Shown here: piece after piece, positions 19,106-27,251 of the stretch
Position numbering within the stretch: the stretch's first letter is position 1
Layout: every line of letters starts with the position of its first letter
NCBI GenBank assembly: GCA_945957395.1
Contig: CAMFKE010000001.1
Span: forward strand, 124,001-188,000
DNA: 64,000 nt
Origin: an uncultured Opitutia bacterium
GTDB lineage: Bacteria > Verrucomicrobiota > Verrucomicrobiia > Opitutales > UBA953
Direction: 5' to 3'
Notes under the pieces: model-generated
Told to the model about the DNA's origin: nothing
Databases searched by the model: none
What the model saw: only the letters and a program-made list of their open reading frames with translations
Translations under genes and position numbers: made by a program

Positions 19106-19921
19106 TCACTCGGTCGGCGCGGGCTGGTTCTCCTTGAGGTGCTGTTTGAGTCGGGCGGTGATGCGCGATGTCAGCTCGGCCAGCCTGGGGTCGTTGATGT
19201 CGCGAGGGCGTGGCAGGTCGACCGTGAAGACCTCGCGGATGCGTCCGGGGTGAGGGGAGAGCAGGACGACGCGGTCGCCGAGGCAGACCGCCTCGCGGAT
19301 GTTGTGGGTGACGAAGAGGATGGTTTTGCGCCGCTGTGTGAAGATGCGCTGGAGGTCTCCGTAGAGCTGCTCGCGCGTGAGGGCGTCGAGGGCGGAGAAC
19401 GGCTCGTCCATGAGGAGGATCTTCGGGTTGGGGGCGAGGGAGCGCGCGAGTGCGACGCGCTGGCGCATGCCGCCGGAGAGCTCGTGAATGTGGGCGCGGG
19501 TGAACTTGGAGAGCCCGACGAGGTCGAGGTAGAAGCCGGCGATCTGTCGGCGCTCCTCGTCGTTGAGTCCGGGTTTGAGGCGAAGGCCGAAGAGCACATT
19601 GCCGAGCGCATCCAGCCACGGGAAGAGGGCCGCCTCCTGGAACATGACCATGCGGTCGCGCCCGGGGCCCTTGATGCGGCGGCCGTCGAGCGTGAGCTTG
19701 CCGGTGGTCGCGTTGTCCAGTCCGGCGACGAGGTTGAGGATGGTCGATTTGCCGCAGCCGGAGGGGCCCACGAGACAGACGAACTCGCCCTCGTTCAGCG
19801 TGAGGCTGATGTCGTCGAGCGCGAGGACCTCGCCGTGGCGTCCGTTGAAGGTCTTGCCCACATGTTCCAGTGTGAGCTTGGAGGGCTCGGTGTTGGCGAG
19901 CTCACGGGCGATTTTCGTCAT
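19106..19921 (-). CDS. ABC transporter ATPase (nitrate/sulfonate/taurine type)
   Basis: A 271-residue ABC ATPase with Walker A GPSGCGKST, Q-loop FQEAALFPWL, signature ELSGGMRQR, Walker B ILLMDEPFSALD and H-loop VTHNIREA. The Q-loop context and the HNIREAVCLGDRVVLLSPHPGR segment are typical of the SsuB/TauB/NrtD group. Its start codon overlaps the last 20 nt of the upstream substrate-binding-protein gene, indicating translational coupling. No permease gene exists on either side. The gene lies upstream of rny with 126 nt between. Confidence 0.9.
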   Translation of the reverse strand: MTKIARELANTEPSKLTLEHVGKTFNGRHGEVLALDDISLTLNEGEFVCLVGPSGCGKSTILNLVAGLDNATTGKLTLDGRRIKGPGRDRMVMFQEAALFPWLDALGNVLFGLRLKPGLNDEERRQIAGFYLDLVGLSKFTRAHIHELSGGMRQRVALARSLAPNPKILLMDEPFSALDALTREQLYGDLQRIFTQRRKTILFVTHNIREAVCLGDRVVLLSPHPGRIREVFTVDLPRPRDINDPRLAELTSRITARLKQHLKENQPAPTE

Positions 19922-20918
19922 GGTAGAATTCGCGAAGCGGGGCGAGGTCGGAGGTTTCGCGCAGGAGACCGGCCTTATGCGCGTCTTTCATGGCCTTGTC
20001 GAGGTCGGCCGGATTCGCGTCGACGGTGAAGCGCACGCGGGAAAAGGCGCGTTCGACGACCTCGCGAGGCAGGTCCTTGGCGCGCTGCTCATAGGCGAGG
20101 CCCTTGTGCAGCAGGTCCACGGCCTCGGCGGGGTGCGCCTTGATCCACGCGGTGAGTTCGCGGTGGGCGGACAGGAAGGCGGCGGCGGCGTCCTTCTTGG
20201 GCCCGGTGAGCACGCGGCGGTCGGCGGCGAGCACGGTGGTCGTCTCGTCGGGGCGCTCCAGGATGACCTTGGCGCCCGTGCGTTTTTCGATGCGGGTGAC
20301 CCAGGGCTCTACGGTCCACACGGCGTCGGTGTCGCCGCGCGCGAGCATGTCGGCCAACTCGGCGTTGGCGGTGGGGATGACCTTGGCGTCGCCGCCGCTG
20401 ATATGGATGCGAAGGCCGCCTTCGGCGAGCCAGGCGCGGCAGGCGACATCCTGGGTGTTGCCGAGCTGGGGCGTGGCGATGCGCTTGCCGCGGAAATCGG
20501 CCGGGGTTTTCAGCGTGGAGTCGGCGGGGACGAGGAGGGCCGAGCCGCCGACGGCGGCGCCGGAGATGAGGCGCACATGCGTGCCGCGGGTCTTCACATG
20601 CGCGTTGATCACGGGGCCCGGTCCGACGTAGGTGAGGTCGACGGAGCCGGTGATCAGCGACTCCATCGCGGAGGGGCCCGCGTTGAACCCCTGCCATTCC
20701 AGCTTCCAGCCCTGCGGCAGGCGCGTTTCGAACCAGGGGCTTCCCTGCCGCTGCATTTGCCGGGCGATGATGGCCTGGGCGTGCGTGACATTGGGGAAGA
20801 ATCCGGCGCGCAGCACATTCTCCTCCGGCTTCGCGGACTTGTCGCAGCCGCCGAGGCCGAGCGCGGCCAGCCCGGCGAGCATCGCCAGGGCGAGGGTTTT
20901 TAGGGGGAGGAGTCGCAT
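19902..20918 (-). CDS. ABC transporter substrate-binding lipoprotein (SsuA/TauA/NMT1-like)
   Basis: A 338-residue periplasmic binding protein anchored by lipid. The signal MRLLPLKTLALAMLAGLAAL ends in the lipobox GLGGC. The mature part has VLRAGFFPNVTHAQAI, GSVDLTYVGPGPVINAH and the two-lobed layout of the sulfonate/nitrate/thiamine-precursor (NMT1/THI5-like) family. The ligand is not predictable. The start at 20918 is set by the signal peptide; Mets at 20933 and 20948 would lengthen it unnaturally. It overlaps the ATPase gene, and no permease follows. Confidence 0.87.
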   Translation of the reverse strand: MRLLPLKTLALAMLAGLAALGLGGCDKSAKPEENVLRAGFFPNVTHAQAIIARQMQRQGSPWFETRLPQGWKLEWQGFNAGPSAMESLITGSVDLTYVGPGPVINAHVKTRGTHVRLISGAAVGGSALLVPADSTLKTPADFRGKRIATPQLGNTQDVACRAWLAEGGLRIHISGGDAKVIPTANAELADMLARGDTDAVWTVEPWVTRIEKRTGAKVILERPDETTTVLAADRRVLTGPKKDAAAAFLSAHRELTAWIKAHPAEAVDLLHKGLAYEQRAKDLPREVVERAFSRVRFTVDANPADLDKAMKDAHKAGLLRETSDLAPLREFYHDENRP

Positions 20919-20979
20919 GGAGGGAATCGTCATTGGAATAGGAAACATGCGCCGGGCTTCGGCGGCGGTGAGGTTTTTT

Positions 20980-22365
20980 TTAAGCGCCTTCGATCTGTCG
21001 CGAGATGCGCAGGGCGTAGCTGTCGGTCATGCCGGAGACGAAGTCCATGACGCGGGCCAGCCACCAGGCGTAGGGCTGGCGTTCGTTCTTCTTGGCGTAC
21101 TCGCGGCCCCAGGCGAGCTCAAGGCAGCGTCGGTAGATGTACCCGAGCTGCTCGAAGTCGCGCACGCGGGCCATCTCGCTCACGGCGCGGGCATAGAAGG
21201 TGATGACGCGGCCGAGCGTGTTGTAGGCGCCGATCTCGGTGGCCAGCTTGGTCTTGTGGCCGAAGATGTCCTCGTAGCGGTTCTTGATGTCCAGCAGGGC
21301 GATCTTGATGGGCTCGGGGAAGTCGCTCTTCAGGTCGCTTTCGCGCTCGCCCGCGAGGATGGCGTCGTAGTTCTGAATGAAGGCGCTGACGGCGGCCTTG
21401 GTCAGCGCGCCCAGCGCGAGCGAACGCAGGTGGGGCAGGTTGCGCCCGTTCACGCGGCCCTCTTCGCCGGCGATGCGGGCGAAGATTTCGCGCACCTCGG
21501 CGTCGGGCAGGATGCCCATCTCCACGGCGTCCTCGAAGTCGGCGATGCGGTAGCAGATGTCGTCGGCGGCTTCGGAAAGGAAGGAAAGGGGGTGGCGTGC
21601 CACCGTGCCGTCGGCCCGGCGAAGGCCGGTCGACTCCACGAGCGAGTCGAAGAGGTCGAGCTCGGACGAGAAGACATTGTATTTGCTTTTTGATGACGCC
21701 CTGGGGTCCGAGGAGTCCCAGGGGTATTTGACCATGGCGCCGAGGGTGGCGTGGGTGAGGCGGAAGTAGACGCCCGTGTCGTTGTCGCCGCGGGTCATCA
21801 TGCGGAAGGCCTGGGCGTTGCCCTCGAACCTGGACCAGTCGGTGAAAAGGCCGAGGAGTTCCGAAGGGATCGTCTCGCGGGTGTCGCCGCCGAAGATGCC
21901 GGCGGCGTTGACGCGGGTCCACTCGCGTATGGCGTATTCGCCGGCGTGGCCGAAAGGCGGGTTGCCGATGTCGTGGGCGAGGCAGGCGGCCTGGACGATG
22001 TAGGAAAAGTCCTCGGCGGTGCGCGAATCGGGAAGCTCCCCGCGTCGCTTCACGAAGCGTGCGGCGGCGATGGCGAGGGAGCGGCCCACGCTGGCCACCT
22101 CGAAGGAGTGGGTGAGCCGGTTGTGCACATGGTCCACCGCGGCGAACGGGTGGACCTGCGTTTTTCCCGCCAGTCTGCGGAAGGGGGCAGAGAACACCAG
22201 CCGGTCGTAGTCGCGCTCGAACTCGGTGCGCGCGTCGGCGTCAGGCTCCAGGGCGGGCAGGGAGGGCTGCGTGGGCGCGGGCGCCGGCTCGGCGGCGTCG
22301 CGGGAGGAGGCGGTGCGCGGACGGCGGTCGGAGAGGAGCTTGGTCCAGTCGAGTCGGGTGCTCAT
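20980..22365 (-). CDS. dgt: Deoxyguanosinetriphosphate triphosphohydrolase-like protein
   Basis: A 461-residue HD-domain dNTPase that releases triphosphate from dNTPs. Conserved parts are FSAPFRRLAGKTQVHPF near residue 60, HNRLTHSFEVASVGRS supplying the first metal His, and LAHDIGNPPFGHAGE supplying the HD pair. The N-terminal Pro/Ala-rich 40 residues are variable. The length suits the Dgt type-2 subfamily. It may control dGTP pools or defend against phage, as known for family members. The start is the ATG at 22365. Confidence 0.93.
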   Translation of the reverse strand: MSTRLDWTKLLSDRRPRTASSRDAAEPAPAPTQPSLPALEPDADARTEFERDYDRLVFSAPFRRLAGKTQVHPFAAVDHVHNRLTHSFEVASVGRSLAIAAARFVKRRGELPDSRTAEDFSYIVQAACLAHDIGNPPFGHAGEYAIREWTRVNAAGIFGGDTRETIPSELLGLFTDWSRFEGNAQAFRMMTRGDNDTGVYFRLTHATLGAMVKYPWDSSDPRASSKSKYNVFSSELDLFDSLVESTGLRRADGTVARHPLSFLSEAADDICYRIADFEDAVEMGILPDAEVREIFARIAGEEGRVNGRNLPHLRSLALGALTKAAVSAFIQNYDAILAGERESDLKSDFPEPIKIALLDIKNRYEDIFGHKTKLATEIGAYNTLGRVITFYARAVSEMARVRDFEQLGYIYRRCLELAWGREYAKKNERQPYAWWLARVMDFVSGMTDSYALRISRQIEGA

Positions 22366-22452
22366 GGCGGTGCAGTGAGAGGGCCTTCGCCCAAGGATTC
22401 AAGAGCCTACGCGAGGGGCGCGGCGTGTCCGGTGCGCGGGTGGCTGCGAAAT

Positions 22453-23511
22453 TCAGACGAGCCTTGTCGCGTATTCGCGGGCGTAGGCGGGGGTCCAGGT
22501 GCACCCTTTGGCGCCGAAGCCGTTGAACACATGCAGCGCCGGGTGTTCGGGGTGGCGGCCCACGATGGGCTTGGCGCCCTTGGACGCCGGACGGACGCCG
22601 GCGCGGTGGTCGGTGACCGTGGCGCGCACGGGGTGGCGGAACATCTTGGCGAAACCGGCGAGGAGGGATTCGCGCACGGCGGGGGTCGGCTCGGTGTCGA
22701 GTTTCTCCCACTCGTAGTTGGAACCCACGCGCCAGCGCCCGGCGCCGAGGGGGATGGCCATGAGGCCGATCTTGAGCGCGAAGTCCGGGCCGTCGTCCAG
22801 GTCGGTGTCGCAGGTGATGAACTCGCCCTTGGCGGGTTGCCAGGCGAGGTGGCTGAACCACGGGTTGGCGCGCACGCCGGCGCCCTCGCAGAACACGATG
22901 TGGCGCGCGCTCTCGCCGCGCCAGCGCACACCGGCGCCCTTGGGGAGGATTTCCAGTTCGGCGTGCGTGAAGCGCTGCTGCAGCAGGCGCACGGAGGATT
23001 TCGGCTGCGGGCCATCGGTCGGCCGGGCGTCGCAGGGGGAGAAGTGTTCGCGCGCGCCGGCGAGCAGGGCGGGCAGGTCCACCCAGCCGCCTCCCACGAT
23101 CATGAAGCCGCCCAGGGGCGCGTTGAGCGCCGGGTGTACGGCCTGCGGCTCCACCTCGTCGCCGAACCAACGCGCGGCGTCGGGTTCGCCGGCGCGGCGG
23201 GCCTTGAGCGCGCGTTCGCCCTCGTTGGAGTAGGCGCGAAACAGCGGCATTTCGCGGAATATCGTGCGGGCGAACTTTTGCTCAAGGGTGCGGAAGGTGT
23301 CGATGGCCGTCGGGATGAGCATGGACGCACCCGGAGTGGGGGAGAGTCGCATGCCGGTGACGGGGTTGAGCAGGCCCGCCGCTACCGGTGTGGCGGCGTC
23401 GCGCAGGGAGTCGTCCACGAGCAGCGCCCGCCCGCCGAGCTTTTCGATCTCGAGAGCGAGGAGTGTGCCGGCGAGTCCGCCGCCGACGATGATGACATCC
23501 GTGTCCGACAT
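22453..23511 (-). CDS. FAD-dependent oxidoreductase, D-amino-acid/glycine oxidase (DAO) family
   Basis: A 352-residue flavoprotein. The Rossmann motif DVIIVGGGLAGTLLALEIEK sits at the N-terminus; AAGLLNPVTGMRL and a C-terminal GVRPASKGAKPIVGRH...FNGFGAKGC follow the DAO/MnmC pattern. The latter is like the FAD domain of MnmC, but no methyltransferase half is present, so the substrate is unassigned. The ATG at 23511 begins directly at the FAD fold. It is divergent from plsY and upstream of dgt on the same strand. Confidence 0.85.
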   Translation of the reverse strand: MSDTDVIIVGGGLAGTLLALEIEKLGGRALLVDDSLRDAATPVAAGLLNPVTGMRLSPTPGASMLIPTAIDTFRTLEQKFARTIFREMPLFRAYSNEGERALKARRAGEPDAARWFGDEVEPQAVHPALNAPLGGFMIVGGGWVDLPALLAGAREHFSPCDARPTDGPQPKSSVRLLQQRFTHAELEILPKGAGVRWRGESARHIVFCEGAGVRANPWFSHLAWQPAKGEFITCDTDLDDGPDFALKIGLMAIPLGAGRWRVGSNYEWEKLDTEPTPAVRESLLAGFAKMFRHPVRATVTDHRAGVRPASKGAKPIVGRHPEHPALHVFNGFGAKGCTWTPAYAREYATRLV

Positions 23512-23693
23512 GGGGTGCGATGCGAAGGGAGGGGTGTTGCCGCATCGGGGGCGTGCGTCCGCGGCTGCGGCTTGTTTCCCGTTATATCCACAATCTTCAA
23601 CCCTCAAACGGGACGGGGGCGCCCGGTCGCGATGTTCACTTTAACTTTGCCCCGCCGCCTCCGGGGCGTTCTGTCGGCGGCCTTTTCAAAGAC

Positions 23694-24359
23694 ATGCAGC
23701 CTCTCGACTACGCCTGGGTCTCCGCCGCCGCGATCATCGGCTACCTGCTCGGTTCGGTGAACTTCGCCGTGCTTGTGGCGAAGCGCCACGGCGTGGACAT
23801 CCTGAAGGCCGGCAGCGGCAATCCCGGCGCCACGAATGTGAAGCGCGTGATCGGCAAGAAGGCCGGCAACCTCGTGTTCGCTCTCGACGCGCTCAAGGGC
23901 CTCGTCGCCGCCGGCTGGCCGTTCGTGGCCGGGCTCGCCGGCCTTCGCTTCGCCGCCTCCGGCGCCGAGGCGGATGGAGCGCATATCGCTGTGCTCATGC
24001 AGCTGGCCGGCTTCTTCGGCGCACTGGTCGGCCATTGCTTCTCGTGCTTCCTGAAGTTCAAGGGCGGCAAGGGCGTGGCGGTCACCATCGGCGCGCTGCT
24101 GGGCGCCATGCCGCTGAACATGTTCATCGGCGGGCTCCTGTGGGTCGCCCTGTTCTTCTCCACCCGCTATGTGTCGGTGGCGTCCATCGGCATGGCTTTG
24201 GCGCTGCCGGTCATCGCCTATTTCCTGCCCGGTCAGGGCGTCGGCCCTCACTTCTTCTTCAGCCTGTTTGTCGCCGTTTTCATCGTGATCACGCACCGCA
24301 CGAACATCGTGCGTCTCGCGCGAGGCGAGGAGAACCGGTTCGCCAAGAAGCAGCCCTGA
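23694..24359 (+). CDS. plsY: Acyl-phosphate:glycerol-3-phosphate acyltransferase
   Basis: A 221-residue polytopic membrane enzyme making lysophosphatidate from glycerol-3-phosphate and acyl-phosphate. The three PlsY motifs are present: GSVNFAVL with SGNPGATNVKR, KFKGGKGVAV, and THRTNIVRLARGEE near the C-terminus. About five hydrophobic segments fit the family. The ATG at 23694 gives MQPLDYAWVSAAAI; upstream sequence is unconserved. It is followed by hom after 62 nt. Confidence 0.95.
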   Translation: MQPLDYAWVSAAAIIGYLLGSVNFAVLVAKRHGVDILKAGSGNPGATNVKRVIGKKAGNLVFALDALKGLVAAGWPFVAGLAGLRFAASGAEADGAHIAVLMQLAGFFGALVGHCFSCFLKFKGGKGVAVTIGALLGAMPLNMFIGGLLWVALFFSTRYVSVASIGMALALPVIAYFLPGQGVGPHFFFSLFVAVFIVITHRTNIVRLARGEENRFAKKQP

Positions 24360-24421
24360 GTCGCGCCTGACGCCCCGCGCGCCCGTCGTCCTTCGTCTTC
24401 CAACAATTCTTTTTCGCCGTC

Positions 24422-25774
24422 ATGCCTTCCAATACCGGTTCCCTCGTTCCCCGTCGCACCATCGGCATCGGCCTCGTCGGCTTCGGCACCGTCGGCCAGG
24501 GCGTCTGGAAACACCTGGAGGCCCAGCGCGCCGACCTCAACGCGCGCCTGGGCATCGACCTGGACCTCGTGCGGGTCGCCGTGCGCGACGCGCGCAAGCC
24601 GCGTGCGATGAGCGTGGAGGCCGCGCGCATGACGGAGGACCCGTTCTCCGTGGTGGACGACCCGCGCGTGCACATCGTGTGCGAGCTCATGGGCGGCACC
24701 GAGGTGGCGCGCGAGGTCACGCTGCGCGCGCTGCGCGCGGGCAAGGTGGTGGTGTCGGCGAACAAGGCGCTCATCGCCGAGCACGGCGAGGAGATCTTCC
24801 GCCTGGTGCGCGAGCATGGCGGTCGCTTCTTCTTCGAGGCCTCCGTTGCCGGCGGCATCCCCATCATCAAGGCCATCCGCGAGGGGCTCGTGGCCAACCG
24901 GTTCGACCTCATCTGCGGCATCATCAACGGCACGACCAACTACATCCTCTCCCGCATGGAGAAGGAGAAGCTGCCGTATGAGACCATCCTCGCCGACGCC
25001 CGTCGCCTCGGCTATGTCGAGGCCGACGAGTCTCTCGACCTCGACGGCGTGGACGCCTTTCACAAGGCCGGCATCCTCGCCTACCTCGCCCACGGCAAGT
25101 GGGTGGACGCCGAGCACGCGCTCGTCCAAGGCATCCGCAAGGTGACCCTTGAGGACATCGGACGCGCCCGCGATTTCGGCTACCGCATCAAGCTGCTCGC
25201 CGTCATCCGGCGCGACTTCCGCTCGGGCTGGCTCACCGTGGGCGTGTATCCGGCGCTGCTGCCGCTGGACAAGCTGCTCGCCCGCGTGGACGGCGCTTTC
25301 AACGGCATCACGCTCGTCGGCGATGTGGTGGGCGCGCAGACCTTCGTGGGTCGCGGCGCCGGTCAGGACGCCACCGCCTCCGCCGTGATCGGCGACATCG
25401 TGGACGCGCTCATCGCGCTGCGCGACGGCGGCACGAAGGGCCTGAGCGCGGCCGATCTGGACTTCCTCGACCGGCTGGGCGAGGGGGTTCGCATGGCCGA
25501 GATGCACGAGATTATCGGCAAGTTCTACCTGCGACTGACGCTCGCCGACCGCGCCGGTGTGCTTGCGGATGTGTACCGCGTGTTCGCCGAGGAGAGCCTG
25601 TCCATCGCCCGCGTCGTGCAATACGAGCACGAGGGCAAGGGCACCGGCACCGTCACCCTTTCGACCTACGAGACGAGCGAACTGGTCATGGAGCGTGTGC
25701 TCGCCAAGCTTCGCGCGCTCAACACGGTGCTCGAGGAGCCGCTCCTGCTGCGGATTTTCACCCCCGAGACCTGA
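24422..25774 (+). CDS. hom: Homoserine dehydrogenase
   Basis: A 450-residue three-domain enzyme reducing aspartate semialdehyde to homoserine for threonine and methionine. The NAD(P)-binding GLVGFGTVGQGV, VVSANKALIAEHG and the catalytic core GIINGTTNYILSRM with EADESLDLDGVDAFHK are diagnostic. A C-terminal ACT domain (from FYLRLTLADRAGVLADVYR) predicts threonine feedback. It is 156 nt upstream of lysC, so the two probably form one unit controlling entry to the aspartate pathway. Confidence 0.96.
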   Translation: MPSNTGSLVPRRTIGIGLVGFGTVGQGVWKHLEAQRADLNARLGIDLDLVRVAVRDARKPRAMSVEAARMTEDPFSVVDDPRVHIVCELMGGTEVAREVTLRALRAGKVVVSANKALIAEHGEEIFRLVREHGGRFFFEASVAGGIPIIKAIREGLVANRFDLICGIINGTTNYILSRMEKEKLPYETILADARRLGYVEADESLDLDGVDAFHKAGILAYLAHGKWVDAEHALVQGIRKVTLEDIGRARDFGYRIKLLAVIRRDFRSGWLTVGVYPALLPLDKLLARVDGAFNGITLVGDVVGAQTFVGRGAGQDATASAVIGDIVDALIALRDGGTKGLSAADLDFLDRLGEGVRMAEMHEIIGKFYLRLTLADRAGVLADVYRVFAEESLSIARVVQYEHEGKGTGTVTLSTYETSELVMERVLAKLRALNTVLEEPLLLRIFTPET

Positions 25775-25798
25775 ACCGCCCGCAGGACGCGCCGCGGG

Positions 25799-25827
25799 AG
25801 TTTTGAAGTTTTCTGTTTTCAGTTTCA
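25799..25827 (+). repeat. T-rich quasi-heptamer array
   Basis: GTTTT/GTTTC recurs at 25800, 25808, 25815 and 25822 (spacings 8, 7, 7) just after the hom stop. The phasing is looser than in the gyrA and leuD arrays. Confidence 0.5.
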
Positions 25828-25892
25828 GCCGAACCGGCTTTCTCCGCGAAAGCTCGGGGCGGCGCGAGCCGGCTAGACCGCGCACCTTCGGC

Positions 25893-25927
25893 TTCCTTTC
25901 CTTTTCCACCTTTCCTCTTTCCACTCC
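25893..25927 (+). repeat. Pyrimidine-rich quasi-heptamer array in lysC leader
   Basis: TTTCC recurs at 25897, 25903, 25911 and 25918 (spacings 6, 8, 7) and ends 4 nt before the lysC start. The tract replaces a Shine-Dalgarno sequence. Confidence 0.45.
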
Positions 25928-25930
25928 GAA

Positions 25931-27154
25931 ATGGCCCTCATCGTCCAAAAGTACGGCGGCACCTCCGTCGGCAATGTCGACCGCATCAAGAATGTCGCCG
26001 CGCGCGTCAAAGAGTACTGGCAGCAGGGCGACAAAGTCGTCGTCGTCGTGTCGGCGCGCTCCGGCGTGACCAACGAGCTCATCGCGCGGGCCAATGCGCT
26101 GCAGGCGCTGCCCGACGCGCGCGAGATGGACCAGCTGCTGGCCGTGGGCGAGCAGGAGACCATCGCGCTCACCGCCATGGCGCTCCAGTCCATCGGCGTT
26201 CCCGCCGTCTCCCGCACGGGAGCGCAGTCCGGCATCGTCACCGACACCTGCCATACCCGCGCCCGCATCGCCGACATCTCCGGCGGCGACATCCTCGAAC
26301 GGCTCGACGAGGGCAAGGTGGTGATCGTGGCCGGCTTCCAGGGGCGCACCGAGAAGGGCGACACGACCACGCTGGGCCGCGGCGGTTCGGACCTTTCCGC
26401 CATCGCGCTGGCCGCCGCGCTCAAGGCCGACCTGTGCCAGATCTACACCGATGTGGACGGCGTTTACACGGCCGACCCGCGCGTGGTGCTCGCCGCGCAG
26501 AAAATTCCCGAAATCAACTTCGAGGAAATGCTCGAGCTGGCCTCGACGGGCTCGAAAATCATGCAGACGCGCTCCGTCGAGTTCGCCCAGAAATACAATG
26601 TGACCTTCGAGGTCCGCTCCTCCTTCTCCGCCCAACCCGGTACCATCGTGAAAGCCAACGCCAAGATCTCCGAAGGCGCCCTCATCGCGGGCGTCGCACT
26701 CGACCGTTCCCAGACCCGCGTCACCGTGGGCGACCTGCCCGACAACCCGGCCGCCATCTCGGCCGTGTTCGACGCGCTCGGTGACTGCGGGCTGAATGTC
26801 GACATGATCATCAAGAACCTCGGCACCGACGGCCACGCCAACCTCACCTTCTCGGTGGGCAACGACGCCGTGGCGCAGACGGAGAAGGTCATCGGCGACG
26901 CGCTCAAGCGCCTCGGCTCCGGCACCGTGCGCTCCACGCACCAGGTGGCCAAGATTTCCATCGTTGGCGTGGGCATGGTGTCCAACACCGGCGTGGCGGG
27001 CACCCTCTTCGCCGCGCTCGCCAAGGTGGGCGTGAATCCCGACCTCATCACCACCTCCGAGATCAAGATCTCCGTGGCCGTGGAGCCCGACAAGGCGGAC
27101 GCCGCCGTGCGCGCCATCCACACCGCCTTCGGTCTGGACAAGAAGACCGCCTGA
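25931..27154 (+). CDS. lysC: Aspartate kinase
   Basis: A 407-residue aspartokinase phosphorylating aspartate, the first step to lysine, threonine and methionine. IVQKYGGTSVGNVDRIKNVA opens the protein; SARSGVTNELI, GRTEKGDTTTLGRGGSDLSA and VDGVYTADPRVV follow. Two C-terminal ACT domains (about residues 265-400) include VTVGDLPDNPAAISAVF and ISIVGVGMVSNTGVAGTLF. Length and domain order match the lysine/threonine-inhibited type. It is downstream of hom and followed by a strong terminator. Confidence 0.96.
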   Translation: MALIVQKYGGTSVGNVDRIKNVAARVKEYWQQGDKVVVVVSARSGVTNELIARANALQALPDAREMDQLLAVGEQETIALTAMALQSIGVPAVSRTGAQSGIVTDTCHTRARIADISGGDILERLDEGKVVIVAGFQGRTEKGDTTTLGRGGSDLSAIALAAALKADLCQIYTDVDGVYTADPRVVLAAQKIPEINFEEMLELASTGSKIMQTRSVEFAQKYNVTFEVRSSFSAQPGTIVKANAKISEGALIAGVALDRSQTRVTVGDLPDNPAAISAVFDALGDCGLNVDMIIKNLGTDGHANLTFSVGNDAVAQTEKVIGDALKRLGSGTVRSTHQVAKISIVGVGMVSNTGVAGTLFAALAKVGVNPDLITTSEIKISVAVEPDKADAAVRAIHTAFGLDKKTA

Positions 27155-27177
27155 ACCGGGCGACGCTTCCGCGCCTG

Positions 27178-27214
27178 AAAAAGGCCCGCCGCGTACGACG
27201 CGGCGGGCCTTTTC
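27178..27214. terminator. Bidirectional terminator between lysC and lnt
   Basis: A perfect 13-bp stem AAGGCCCGCCGCG/CGCGGCGGGCCTT has loop TACGA and T runs on both sides. It serves the convergent lysC and lnt. Confidence 0.92.
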
Positions 27215-27251
27215 ATTTTGAGGACGCCGGGCTTTCCGTCCGGGGCCCGCG

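Noticed and set aside
24248-27121. A 957-codon open frame on the minus strand across plsY, hom and lysC
   Set aside because: It runs antisense through two clearly real genes and the intergenic repeats; composition is biased.
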